DNA of 64,000 nt, taken from contig CANLXO010000002.1 of assembly GCA_947495055.1 (NCBI GenBank), positions 186,001-250,000 of the forward strand. The letters are read 5' to 3'. The translations under genes were made by a program, and so were the position numbers. Of this stretch, positions 7,828-16,664 are shown piece after piece. Origin of the DNA: an uncultured Psychrobacter sp. (GTDB taxonomy: Bacteria; Pseudomonadota; Gammaproteobacteria; Pseudomonadales; Moraxellaceae). How positions within the stretch are numbered: the stretch's first letter is position 1; each line of letters opens with the position of its first letter. The notes below the pieces were generated by a model. That model saw only the letters and a program-made list of their open reading frames with translations. It searched no databases and was not told the origin of the DNA.

Positions 7828-9072
7828 TTAGTCATCACTCAATAGCGCAATCAAAGCCTGCATATCCTCTGGAATCGGTGCCATTACCTCAACATCCTCG
7901 CCCGTTGTAGGATGTACAAATCCTAATCGATACGCGTGCAGGGCTTGACGAGGAAAGCTGCTAATCGCTGTACGCTGTGCTTCTGTGAGACCTGCACGCA
8001 GTTGACGACGTCCACCGTAGACGCGGTCACCGACAATAGGATAAGTTATGTGACTTAAATGAACGCGAATCTGATGCGTGCGCCCTGTCTCAAGTCCGAC
8101 GTCCAATAGGCAATAATTGTCGTTGAGCGCAGTAATATCGAGCAAGTGCGTCACCGCCTCGCGCCCTGCGGTCATCACCGTCATCTTAGTGCGCTGATTG
8201 CGATGGCGACCGATAGGCGCATCGATAGTTTGATGACGTTTTAGGCTAGCTTGATCCCCTGCCACCACGCACTGATAGTGGCGATATACTGCTTTGTCCT
8301 TGAGCTGGGCCATGAGTGCCATTTGCGCAGGTTTGGTCTTGCCAATAAGTAGCAGGCCTGAGGTGTCCTTATCAATACGGTGCACGAGTCCTGCGCGCGG
8401 TAGATGATGCTGCTGCGGATAATGATATAGCAGCGCATTAACGAGGGTACCCGTCTGATTGCCCGCACCAGGATGCACGACCATACCGACAGGCTTGTTG
8501 ATGACCAATACCTCATCGTCCTCAAATATGACTTCGATAGGGATGTTCTCTGGCTGATCGCTACTATGCTGCTGTAGCGTCGTCGATAGATGAATGACGT
8601 CCCCTGCTTTGACGCGGTATTTGGGCTTTTGGATACTACCATTACATAGCAAACTGCCATCGCTGACCCAGCCTTGTAATTGAGCACGCGAAAAGTCGGT
8701 AAAGGCAAGTGCCGCCAGCTTATCAATACGCAGACCTGCTTGGTTGTCTGCTACCGTATAGCTCATATCGATAATGACAGGAACCGCTTGTCCTATGTCG
8801 TTATCCACTTCATCGTCGTCATCATCTATTGCGTCACTGTCTTCGACATCAGCATCATTTAAATCAGCATCATTTAAATCATCTTCAAGATTGCTGGCTT
8901 CAAGATCAATGTCTGCTCCAGCGAATTGTTGCGCGTCTAAAGGTTTATTGTCATCATGTGACTTATTCTCTGGCGTCTGTGTCGCTAAGTTCTCTGGCGT
9001 CTTTGCCGCTGAGGCTTGAGCAGACGCCGCCTTAGTTGATGCCACTTGGGTTGTCATGTCATTATTACTCAT
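7828..9072 (-). CDS. rluD: Ribosomal large subunit pseudouridine synthase D, with acidic N-terminal extension
   Basis: Modifies uridines in helix 69 of 23S rRNA (known role of RluD). After the extension there is an S4-like RNA-binding domain (GLRIDKLAALAFTDFSRAQLQGW) and the catalytic domain with the signature HRIDKDTSGLLLIGKT, whose Asp is the catalytic residue, followed by GRTHQIRVHL. The first ~105 residues are unlike E. coli RluD: Ala/Thr/Lys-rich, then strongly acidic (NDADVEDSDAIDDDDDEVDNDI). Within it a 15-base unit is repeated in tandem (8851-8865 and 8866-8880), producing ADLND twice. Divergent from bamD and upstream of pgeF, the conserved bamD/rluD/pgeF neighbourhood. Confidence 0.94.
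   Translation of the reverse strand: MSNNDMTTQVASTKAASAQASAAKTPENLATQTPENKSHDDNKPLDAQQFAGADIDLEASNLEDDLNDADLNDADVEDSDAIDDDDDEVDNDIGQAVPVIIDMSYTVADNQAGLRIDKLAALAFTDFSRAQLQGWVSDGSLLCNGSIQKPKYRVKAGDVIHLSTTLQQHSSDQPENIPIEVIFEDDEVLVINKPVGMVVHPGAGNQTGTLVNALLYHYPQQHHLPRAGLVHRIDKDTSGLLLIGKTKPAQMALMAQLKDKAVYRHYQCVVAGDQASLKRHQTIDAPIGRHRNQRTKMTVMTAGREAVTHLLDITALNDNYCLLDVGLETGRTHQIRVHLSHITYPIVGDRVYGGRRQLRAGLTEAQRTAISSFPRQALHAYRLGFVHPTTGEDVEVMAPIPEDMQALIALLSDD
8851..8880. repeat. Two-copy 15-bp tandem repeat inside rluD
   Basis: AGCATCATTTAAATC occurs twice head to tail. The unit is a multiple of three, so copy-number change would keep rluD in frame and only lengthen or shorten its acidic extension by five residues. 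Confidence 0.85.
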
Positions 9073-9596
9073 AGCAGATTCGTATCTATCACATTTACTA
9101 GCGAAACTATTTTATCAAATAGCCTTTACTAAGTAAGTTTTTATTAAATGGCTCTTATCGAGTGACTTTATGCAGGTTTGCTGTTCTCAAAGCTAGTGTA
9201 CCATGCTAGCACTTTATGCCCTATAGTGTCTTGTCTGACTATGCGCTACTATCTCACTGAGCATGCCAAATAGGCATACGAACTAAGCGTACGAATCTAA
9301 CGTCGTCGTAACGGACTGTGTGTTTATCGAAGCTAGTAGCATTTGCTATCGCTCACTAATGTGACGCGTGTTAAACTGCAAATATGAGGGTCAAAAAACA
9401 GACGTCCTACATTTTATTGTACAAAGTTATCGATATTTTGCTGTATGCTATGGCACTATAATGCACACACTTAAGCTTGTACGATATAAACTATACCTAT
9501 AGGCAATCACAGCGCTTATAAGCTGCGCCCTTATTATCACTTTATTATATGCATATAGCATCAAGGCTATTATGCGTTTTGTGTCGGAGAAGAAGT
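9073..9596. other. Divergent intergenic region between rluD and bamD
   Basis: About 520 bases with no credible gene. It must carry promoters for both flanking genes. A perfect TATAAT lies at 9457-9462, reading towards bamD, but no good -35 sits at 16-18 bases, so it is only a candidate. Short inverted matches such as GCATGCCAAATAGGCATAC (about 9263) are seen without a clear meaning. Confidence 0.4.
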
Positions 9597-10817
9597 ATGC
9601 ACGTTGCTCGCAATACGATGATCAAACTGTCCTCAATAACGGTGCTGGCACTCAGTGTCAATTTGGTCGGTTGTCAGACCTTTAAGAACTTAACGGGTAA
9701 TGATGTCGATGCGGTAGCCACCGCTGAAAGATCTGAGCAAGGCTACTACAGCGATGCGATTGAAAAGATAAACAAAGGTCGTTACACCCAAGCGGTAGAA
9801 GACTTAAGCAACTTGCGCACCTTTTACCCAACTGGGCAATATGCCGAGCAAGCTTTGCTTGATACTATGTACGCGCAGTACGAGGCGGGCGAGTACGAGT
9901 CAGCTGCTAGTAGTGCTGATCGTTTTATCAGCCTCTACCCCTCCAACCCGCAAGTGAGCTATGCCTACTATGTACGCGGCGTGGCCAATATGCAAGGGCC
10001 ATCAGGCGGCATTAATATTTTTAAGACCAATCAAGCTGAACGCGATACCTCCTACTTGCGTATTGCTTTTGCTAATTTTCAAGAATTAATTAACAAATAC
10101 CCTAGTAGCCCTTATGCGCCAGATGCCGCTCAGCGTATGACGTTTTTGTACAACCAATTTGCCGAGAGCGAGCTTGACGCTGCTAACTGGTACATTGAGC
10201 GCGAAGCTTATGTTGCCGCCGCCAATCGTGCCAAGTGGGTCTTTCAGTTTTATCCGCAAAGTGAATCTACGCCAAAAGCCTTGGCAGTTCTGGCTTACAG
10301 TCACGAGCAACTCGGACTAGATGACTTGGCTCAAGAGTACAAAACCCTGCTACAGATTAACTATCCTGATACGCTAACTAACGATGGCCGCGTCAAACTC
10401 GATACCAAACGCGACCGCACTTGGCTGAACAAAATCACCTTTGGTAAACTTGGCCGTGCTGATACCTCTAATACTACTGCTTTAAATGGTCAGTATACTG
10501 GCGCGACCAAAACTCAGATGGTACGTGATGCCGCGCAGCTCAGACTCCCAACGAGTGATACCTCTACTGCAAGCAATGCTATTGATTTTTCATCCTCGCG
10601 CTCAGGTCTTAATATTGGTCTTGGCTTGCCTGAGGAATCATCTGAACAAATCACCAGTCAAGGTAGCTCTGCATCAGCGGCTAGAGAAGCCGATGTTGAT
10701 CCACAAAACATCAATCCTACGCGCCGTACGACGCTACCTGATGACAATGTCAGTGATCGCGTTCAGTTAGATGTACCTGATGTTGACGATACTGATGACA
10801 TGGATGATACCGAGTAA
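9597..10817 (+). CDS. bamD: Outer membrane assembly lipoprotein BamD (ComL), with C-terminal extension
   Basis: Component of the BAM complex that inserts beta-barrel proteins into the outer membrane. The chosen ATG has GGAGAAG about six bases upstream; an earlier frame-consistent ATG at 9549 lacks this. A lipoprotein signal ends in lipobox LVGC. Next come TPR-like repeats typical of BamD (YSDAIEKINKGRYTQAVEDL, FYPTGQYAEQALLDTMYAQY, YPSNPQVSYAYYVRG, YPSSPYAPDAAQRM). The core ends near residue 270. A further 130 or so residues, rich in Ser, Thr and Asp and ending DDTDDMDDTE, have no match in E. coli BamD (245 residues). Confidence 0.93.
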   Translation: MHVARNTMIKLSSITVLALSVNLVGCQTFKNLTGNDVDAVATAERSEQGYYSDAIEKINKGRYTQAVEDLSNLRTFYPTGQYAEQALLDTMYAQYEAGEYESAASSADRFISLYPSNPQVSYAYYVRGVANMQGPSGGINIFKTNQAERDTSYLRIAFANFQELINKYPSSPYAPDAAQRMTFLYNQFAESELDAANWYIEREAYVAAANRAKWVFQFYPQSESTPKALAVLAYSHEQLGLDDLAQEYKTLLQINYPDTLTNDGRVKLDTKRDRTWLNKITFGKLGRADTSNTTALNGQYTGATKTQMVRDAAQLRLPTSDTSTASNAIDFSSSRSGLNIGLGLPEESSEQITSQGSSASAAREADVDPQNINPTRRTTLPDDNVSDRVQLDVPDVDDTDDMDDTE

Positions 10818-10940
10818 CTTTTGAGTAACTGCAGTCCTTAAGTAAGCTTAGTAGCTAAATAGGCTAGTACTTAAATTGGCTCACTGCTCAAAGTAAAAGC
10901 AATACTCAAATTTTTGTCAGTCAAATCTCATATTATTCTA

Positions 10941-10974
10941 TTCAAGGTCAACTCTAGCGTTGGCCTTGTTTTTG
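10941..10974 (+). terminator. Rho-independent terminator after bamD
   Basis: A 10-bp stem (CAAGGTCAAC at 10943-10952 with GTTGGCCTTG at 10959-10968, one G-T pair) with a 6-base loop, followed by TTTTT. Confidence 0.8.
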
Positions 10975-11019
10975 GTTTTGCGCTCCCCTTTTATCGCTTT
11001 ATGGTAAACTGTTTTTTGT

Positions 11020-13236
11020 ATGAGTATCCCAAACCATATCCTCGAACAACTCAATAGCCAAGCTGACTTGATTAGCATTATTGGTCGTCATACGACGCTC
11101 AAACGTGCAGGTAGTGAGTATAAAGGCTGCTGCCCGTTTCATGGTGAAAAATCACCCTCGTTTTATGTCAATCCACAAAAAAACATCTATCACTGCTTTG
11201 GCTGTAGTGTCGGCGGCAATGCCATTAGCTTTTTGCGTGATTATGAGAGTCTCAGCTTCATCGAGGCGGTCAATGAGCTCTCCAAGCAGACGGGTATAGA
11301 AGTCCCTAAAGACGAGCAAAAAAACGTCAGCTACCAGCGCCGCGCGCCCAAGCCGCAGCCAAGCAAGCCGCATCCCGTTACATCGCAACCTGTTACATCA
11401 CAAGATGTATCGACGCCGCTATCAGCGTCATCAAGTAGCCGTAATACGTCCGATAAAACAGCGCCGCCTGAACATCATCGTCAGCCTACTAGCATAGATA
11501 ATAATGACCATAGTTCTCAAGGTATGCCAGAGGATATTGCTTACGGCGCAGACTATGATGTCGGCAGTTTTGGTAGTAATGACATTGGCAGTACTGACAT
11601 TGGCGGTACTTATGATAATAATTACGATTATAGTAGCTTTGATGACAGTCACAACCTACCACCTGCTTGGGACTTGCATGCCAGCGCTAGCCTGCCAGGC
11701 TCTCAGGACAATCAAGCGGACCAAGATGGTAACTTATACGAGCTTTTAGAGCAGATCGCAACCTTTTATCAGCACAGCCTGAGCACGCATCCGCATGCTA
11801 TGCATTACTTTACCGCGCGCGGAGTTTCCGCCTCTATCATTGAGACCTTTGGACTGGGCTATGCGCCCTTTGGCTGGCAGCATCTAGAGCATCAGTTCCC
11901 GCAGGACATCGAAGGCCTTAAGGCACTTGGACTGGTGCGTCAGTCTGAGTCTGGGCGTGACTACGATCTGCTACGTGATCGGGTGATCTTCCCGATTCGT
12001 GATAATCAAGGACGTACTATTGGCTTTGGCGGGCGGGCGCTCGATGACGAGGTCAAGCCCAAATACATCAACTCCTCAGACTCCCCTGTCTTTCATAAGC
12101 AGCATGTGCTCTACGGCTATTATGAATCACGGCAGCAGCGCGCGGATAACTGGCTGGTAGTTGAGGGCTATATGGATGTCATTGCTCTGTATCAAGCGGG
12201 CATCTATGGCGCTGTGGCCTCCATGGGTACGGCGATTAATGAGAGTCAAATTGCGCGCCTTTTGACCATGAATCCAACGCTAACCTTGAGCTTTGACGGC
12301 GATAGCGCAGGACAAAAAGCCGCTTGGCGTACGCTTGAAGTTGCCCTGCCCGTGCTTGGTGATGACAAAGAGCTGCGCTTTTTGAATCTACCCAATGGCC
12401 ATGATCCCGACACCTTTATCAAGGCCAATGGCGTGGATGCCATGCGCGAGCAGATAGCTGGCGCTATGCCTTTATCGCAGTATATCTTTGCTTATTTAAG
12501 TGAGCGCTATGACTTGAGCCTTGCCGAAGGTAAAGCCAAGCTGATGTCACAAGTGCGCACCTTGACGACCTCTTTACCCAAAGGCAGCAGTTTTCGTTAC
12601 TTACTCAATAACGATATTTACCAAAAGCTTGGCGGCAAGCGTAGTCAAAACACTGAGGCCAAAGATGCACTACTAGATTTTGATGGCGACATGACCATTA
12701 GTCAGCAGCTGCAACTGTGTTTTTTGTTTCAACCGCGCACGCTTATCGATGATCCGATTGCATCCATTTGGCAGCAAGCAGGCATTGATCGTATCAACAT
12801 ACCGGCGCACATTATGCAGCGAGCCGCGCCTGACATCGTGCGTCCGCTCGCTTGGCAAGATCTGCAAGATGGCGCGCTATTTGATGTGGTTAGTACCATT
12901 CAGCGCTGCCTGCCATATTTGCCTAATGATGCAAACGCTGCCGCGCATTTTGTCTTATCGAACCTAAGTCCAAGCCATCAGCCTATGCTGAGTCGCAATT
13001 GGGGCGGATTCTATAAAGCTTTGACTGACAGACACGTGCTTAGCCTTGATGACTTGGTTGAAGAGTTGGTCAGTCAATTGCTTGAGCGTACTATGAAAAA
13101 GAAGATGCAAGAGCTGGTAAAAAACCCTGATCATATCAAGCAAGCGATCGTCAATATGCAAACCCAGCAGCTGAGCAACTGGCTACGGGGTAAGCGCGCT
13201 GAGCAATCTACGCAAATGGCGAGCAGTCAGATTTAG
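11020..13236 (+). CDS. dnaG: DNA primase, with long linker insertion
   Basis: Makes RNA primers at the replication fork. The N-terminal CHC2-type zinc domain is complete (GCCPFHGEKSPSF then YHCFGCSVGGNAI). The catalytic TOPRIM core contains GRALDDEVKPKYINS, WLVVEGYMDVIAL and LSFDGDSAGQKAAWR, with the acidic metal-binding residues present, and the C-terminal part is the DnaB-interacting region. At 738 residues it is much longer than E. coli DnaG (581). The excess is a Ser/Asp/Gly/Asn-rich linker of about 130 residues between the zinc domain and the core (around residues 105-235). No strong ribosome binding site is seen before the ATG. It lies upstream of rpoD, as in the rpsU-dnaG-rpoD macromolecular synthesis operon, but rpsU is not adjacent. 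Confidence 0.95.
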   Translation: MSIPNHILEQLNSQADLISIIGRHTTLKRAGSEYKGCCPFHGEKSPSFYVNPQKNIYHCFGCSVGGNAISFLRDYESLSFIEAVNELSKQTGIEVPKDEQKNVSYQRRAPKPQPSKPHPVTSQPVTSQDVSTPLSASSSSRNTSDKTAPPEHHRQPTSIDNNDHSSQGMPEDIAYGADYDVGSFGSNDIGSTDIGGTYDNNYDYSSFDDSHNLPPAWDLHASASLPGSQDNQADQDGNLYELLEQIATFYQHSLSTHPHAMHYFTARGVSASIIETFGLGYAPFGWQHLEHQFPQDIEGLKALGLVRQSESGRDYDLLRDRVIFPIRDNQGRTIGFGGRALDDEVKPKYINSSDSPVFHKQHVLYGYYESRQQRADNWLVVEGYMDVIALYQAGIYGAVASMGTAINESQIARLLTMNPTLTLSFDGDSAGQKAAWRTLEVALPVLGDDKELRFLNLPNGHDPDTFIKANGVDAMREQIAGAMPLSQYIFAYLSERYDLSLAEGKAKLMSQVRTLTTSLPKGSSFRYLLNNDIYQKLGGKRSQNTEAKDALLDFDGDMTISQQLQLCFLFQPRTLIDDPIASIWQQAGIDRINIPAHIMQRAAPDIVRPLAWQDLQDGALFDVVSTIQRCLPYLPNDANAAAHFVLSNLSPSHQPMLSRNWGGFYKALTDRHVLSLDDLVEELVSQLLERTMKKKMQELVKNPDHIKQAIVNMQTQQLSNWLRGKRAEQSTQMASSQI

Positions 13237-13671
13237 TATTATTAAGCCTGCGCAAATAGAGTATTTATAGTCTTATCAACTCAAGCCCTTTAAAATACTC
13301 ACTATAATCCCCATTGATTACACATACAAATCATTAAAACCTTACTAAGAATAATGATTATTTAAAAGTAACAAGTGAGCGCTGCAAAGCAGTTTCTTTA
13401 ATGACAATAATTGCTAAAAACCTTTATCGCGCTTTAACGTCACTCATAGAGTCTGTGCTAAACTACGCCGTTACTATTGTTATCCGTTTTGAGTGTTGAG
13501 CATTTTTAGGTGCTGTATTTTTGATGGTAAGAACCAATTGATATCCATTCATTTTTATTACTACTGATAAGTCTGACGCTGTTTTTGACCTCTCTGTGAT
13601 TAGGGTCAACCCTACTTTAAACGTCTCGTTGTCATCTCATAAAAATGTCTGTACAAAAAAAGCGAGTATTT
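13237..13671. other. dnaG-rpoD intergenic region
   Basis: About 430 bases without a gene. An extended -10 candidate (TGC followed by TAAACT, 13456-13464) with a weak TTAACG at 13434-13439 reads towards rpoD. This suggests rpoD has its own promoter instead of relying only on read-through from dnaG. No terminator hairpin was recognised. Confidence 0.35.
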
Positions 13672-15585
13672 ATGAACGATAAGTCAGTTTCTAAGTCCAC
13701 CTCTCAGCTGGCCACCTTGATTCAGATGGGTAAAGAGCAAGGCTACCTTACCTATGCTGAGGTGAACGATCAGCTTCCCGATTCTATTACCGAAAGTGAT
13801 CAGATCGAAGATATCGTTCAGATGCTAACCGACGTCGGTATCAAAATCTTTGAGTCCGCGCCTGATGCTGATGACATCTTGATGAATGATGACTCAAGCG
13901 ATGACGAAGCGGCGGCGGATGAAGCGGCGGCGGTACTTGCAGCGGTAGAGACTGAGCCTGGTCGCACAACAGACCCTGTACGTATGTATATGCGCGAGAT
14001 GGGTACGGTAGATCTGCTTACTCGTGAAGGCGAGATTGCCATTGCCAAACGCATTGAAGAAGGAACTCGTGACGTCCAACACGCAATGGCTTATTGGCCC
14101 GGTACCGTGCAGTTCGTCCTTGATGAATATCAGCGCGTACTCGATGGCGACAAAAAGCTCTCTGATGTGATCACAGGGTTTTTGGATCCTGAAACCGAAG
14201 AAGATAAGCAGGCGGCTAAAGAAGAAAAAGAGCGCGCCAAAGAAGAGCGTGAGCGTATCAAAGAAGAAAAAGAAAACGCCCCTATCATCAAGCCAAAAGA
14301 CGATGATGACGAAGACGACGAGGATGATGTTGACGGCGGCGATGACGAGGTCGAAGAAGAAGAAACCAGTGGTATCGACCCTGAAGAGGTGCGTTTACGT
14401 GTTGAGGAAATTAGAGAGTTATTCGTTACTGCTAAGCAGGCTCTATTAGACTATGGACGCGGTAGCGCACAAGCCGTCGAAGCTTATGAGCAACTTGCTA
14501 GCCGCTTTATGATGCTCAAACTTAACAACCGCATGTCAGATCAGGTCATGGCGATTATGCATGATGTCTATGATGATGTGCGCAAACAAGAGCGTCAAAT
14601 CATGCGTCTGGTCATTCGCCGTGGTCGTATGCCGCGCGAAGAGTTTCGCAAAACCTTTCCCAGTAATGAGACCAATGTTGATTGGCTCATTGAGCGCCTA
14701 AAAGGCAAGCCTGCATTTGGCGAGACGCTAGAGAAAGTCGTTGACGATGTGATTTTATTGCAGCGCAAAATCCGTGATTACGAGCAGCAGCTCGATATGC
14801 AAATTGTCGATATGAAAGATGTAGCACGGCGTATGGCGGTCGGTGAAGCTAAGGCTCGCCGCGCCAAGAAAGAAATGGTCGAAGCTAACTTGCGTCTGGT
14901 CATCTCAATCGCCAAAAAATACACCAACCGTGGTCTACAGTTCTTGGATTTAATCCAAGAAGGTAACATTGGCTTGATGAAAGCGGTCGATAAGTTTGAA
15001 TACCGCCGTGGTTATAAGTTCTCAACTTATGCGACGTGGTGGATTCGTCAGGCGATCACCCGCTCTATCGCCGATCAGGCGCGTACGATTCGTATTCCAG
15101 TACACATGATTGAAACTATTAACAAGATCAACCGCGTCTCGCGTCAGTTATTGCAAGAGATGGGCCGTGAGCCGACGCCTGAGGAATTAGGCGAGCGTCT
15201 AGAGATGGACGAAGTCAAGGTACGTAAAGTACTCAAAATCGCCAAAGAGCCGATCTCTATGGAGACGCCTATCGGTGATGATGAAGACTCGCACTTAGGC
15301 GATTTCATCGAAGACTCTACGATCTCAAGCCCTGTCGATGATGCTACCTCAGCGGGCCTACGTGAGGCGACGCGTGACGTTTTAGGCAACTTGACAGAGC
15401 GTGAAGCGCGCGTACTCAAAATGCGCTTTGGTATCGATATGCCAACCGATCATACGCTAGAAGAAGTCGGCAAGCAGTTCGATGTGACGCGTGAGCGTAT
15501 CCGTCAGATAGAGGCTAAGGCCTTGCGTAAGCTGCGTCATCCGTCACGCTCTGAGCATCTACGTTCGTTCTTAGAGAATGACTAA
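13672..15585 (+). CDS. rpoD: RNA polymerase primary sigma factor (sigma-70)
   Basis: The housekeeping sigma factor. Region 1.1 is at the N-terminus ([20 protein letters not shown]). Region 1.2 has [17 protein letters not shown]. Regions 2.1-2.4 contain [35 protein letters not shown] and [15 protein letters not shown]. Region 3 follows, and region 4 ends with [20 protein letters not shown]. The non-conserved region between 1.2 and 2.1 is present and carries a Lys/Glu-rich then highly acidic stretch (residues about 185-235, including [22 protein letters not shown]). An in-frame ATG at 13645 would add nine residues; MNDKSVSK is preferred, with moderate confidence. Confidence 0.96.
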   Translation: MNDKSVSKSTSQLATLIQMGKEQGYLTYAEVNDQLPDSITESDQIEDIVQMLTDVGIKIFESAPDADDILMNDDSSDDEAAADEAAAVLAAVETEPGRTTDPVRMYMREMGTVDLLTREGEIAIAKRIEEGTRDVQHAMAYWPGTVQFVLDEYQRVLDGDKKLSDVITGFLDPETEEDKQAAKEEKERAKEERERIKEEKENAPIIKPKDDDDEDDEDDVDGGDDEVEEEETSGIDPEEVRLRVEEIRELFVTAKQALLDYGRGSAQAVEAYEQLASRFMMLKLNNRMSDQVMAIMHDVYDDVRKQERQIMRLVIRRGRMPREEFRKTFPSNETNVDWLIERLKGKPAFGETLEKVVDDVILLQRKIRDYEQQLDMQIVDMKDVARRMAVGEAKARRAKKEMVEANLRLVISIAKKYTNRGLQFLDLIQEGNIGLMKAVDKFEYRRGYKFSTYATWWIRQAITRSIADQARTIRIPVHMIETINKINRVSRQLLQEMGREPTPEELGERLEMDEVKVRKVLKIAKEPISMETPIGDDEDSHLGDFIEDSTISSPVDDATSAGLREATRDVLGNLTEREARVLKMRFGIDMPTDHTLEEVGKQFDVTRERIRQIEAKALRKLRHPSRSEHLRSFLEND

Positions 15586-15620
15586 ACTCTAAGCACCGCT
15601 ATATAGAGTACAAATCAAAC

Positions 15621-15650
15621 CAAAAAGCTGAGCGAGTCTCAGCTTTTTTG
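15621..15650 (+). terminator. Rho-independent terminator after rpoD
   Basis: A 10-bp perfect stem (AAAAGCTGAG, 15623-15632, with 15638-15647), 5-base loop, ending in a T-run. Confidence 0.9.
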
Positions 15651-15784
15651 TGCCTGCTATATAGCTGAGTGCTCACTCTTGAAAAACCACTGACCAATCA
15701 CTATATAGAGTGCATAAAGCGATCTGGCCAAGCTTACTGATTTAACTTAGTTGGGCGCTGTCAAACAACAATAAGGACTCTATT

Positions 15785-16204
15785 ATGAGTAATGATCCAA
15801 ACAACAGTGTTGATCAAAACAATACCAATCAAAGCAACGCTAACCAAGCCACAACGCAGACCGATAGCAAAAGAGATGTTAAAGTGACTGAACTTGTCGC
15901 TAATGACGGTATCTTAAAAGGCAAAAAAACGGATATCCAAAATATCGAGCTATGGCAGTTTCCTATGGATTACCCGCTGAGCATTATTGGTCACGAAGGC
16001 GAACATGATAGTTTGCTCAATGAAGTTAAACTCATTCTTGGTAGCCAGTTCCCAGATTTTGATTTGGCCTCTATTGAAGTCAAGCCGTCTAAAACAGGTC
16101 GCTTTCATTCAGCACGCGTCAATCTGTACTTGACCGAAGCGGCGCAAGTCAACGCGCTATATGCAGCACTTGATGAGGCCAAAACAGTACGCTTAGTCGT
16201 GTAA
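15785..16204 (+). CDS. DUF493 (YbeD-like) family protein
   Basis: A 139-residue cytoplasmic protein. Residues ~50-139 fit the YbeD/DUF493 fold, an ACT-like alpha/beta domain: WQFPMDYPLSIIGHEG, then FDLASIEVKPSKTGRFHSARVNLYL and a final ALDEAKTVRLVV. The first ~45 residues are Asn/Gln/Thr-rich and probably disordered. In E. coli, YbeD lies next to lipB; here lipB is about 44 kb away and this gene instead follows rpoD. A plausible but untested role is regulatory ligand binding. The TATTATG start context has the ribosome binding site AAGGA. Confidence 0.85.
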   Translation: MSNDPNNSVDQNNTNQSNANQATTQTDSKRDVKVTELVANDGILKGKKTDIQNIELWQFPMDYPLSIIGHEGEHDSLLNEVKLILGSQFPDFDLASIEVKPSKTGRFHSARVNLYLTEAAQVNALYAALDEAKTVRLVV

Positions 16205-16454
16205 GCTATCTTAATATCAAATAGTCGTCACTCTTTTTAGGGTGGCGATTTTTTATGCTCTAAGCGCGCAGAATTTGAGTGCGTTTATATGCATTTAGTA
16301 AATAAGCGCATATTTTCATTTTTACAAAAAATTTTATAAAATTCTTTAAATTCTTCTACCCCTTGCCACATCGCCCTTTGCGTCAAAATCACACCCCTTC
16401 GCTCTTGTGACAACATAAATAAAATCTAAAATCAATATAGTATTTTCAAAATAT

Positions 16455-16470
16455 TCGGGCTATATTGTGC
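16455..16470 (+). promoter_or_regulatory. Candidate NrdR box 1 upstream of nrdA
   Basis: TCGGGCTATATTGTGC matches the known NrdR consensus ACACWATATATWGTGT at 10 of 16 positions, including the whole second half TATATTGTG. Its strength as a candidate comes from the better box that begins 32 bases downstream. Confidence 0.55.
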
Positions 16471-16486
16471 CTACTTAACAACAAAC

Positions 16487-16502
16487 ACGCTATATGTAGT
16501 GC
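16487..16502 (+). promoter_or_regulatory. Candidate NrdR box 2 upstream of nrdA
   Basis: ACGCTATATGTAGTGC matches the NrdR consensus at 13 of 16 positions. It starts exactly 32 bases after the first box, which is the three-helical-turn spacing known for paired NrdR sites. It probably represses nrdA when dATP is high. Confidence 0.7.
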
Positions 16503-16664
16503 TCAGTGAATTTTCTCGTCACTAGGGCTGTGGCATCGTTTGGCCTAAAAAAAGTGGGCGGTATAGACGTAATATTCTAAACCATTAGGGGTTACCGCTC
16601 TACCTAGCGCTATAAAAGCAATCGCTAAGATTTTAACAAATAACAACATTGGATGAGGGACAAC

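Larger units (their letters stand above)
16205..16664. other. Intergenic region upstream of nrdA
   Basis: About 460 bases without a gene. The notable content is the pair of NrdR-like boxes listed separately. A short GGCGATT-type hairpin just after 16204 (AGTCGTCACTC...GGGTGGCGATTTTTT) may terminate the upstream gene. Confidence 0.4.

Noticed and set aside
11431..11652. Minus-strand frame in the dnaG linker
   Set aside because: Caused by the repetitive Asp/Ser codons of the DnaG linker; composition (Ile/Thr only) is not protein-like.
13894..14082. Minus-strand frame in rpoD
   Set aside because: Overlaps conserved rpoD regions; no start signal and a biased composition from acidic codons on the other strand.
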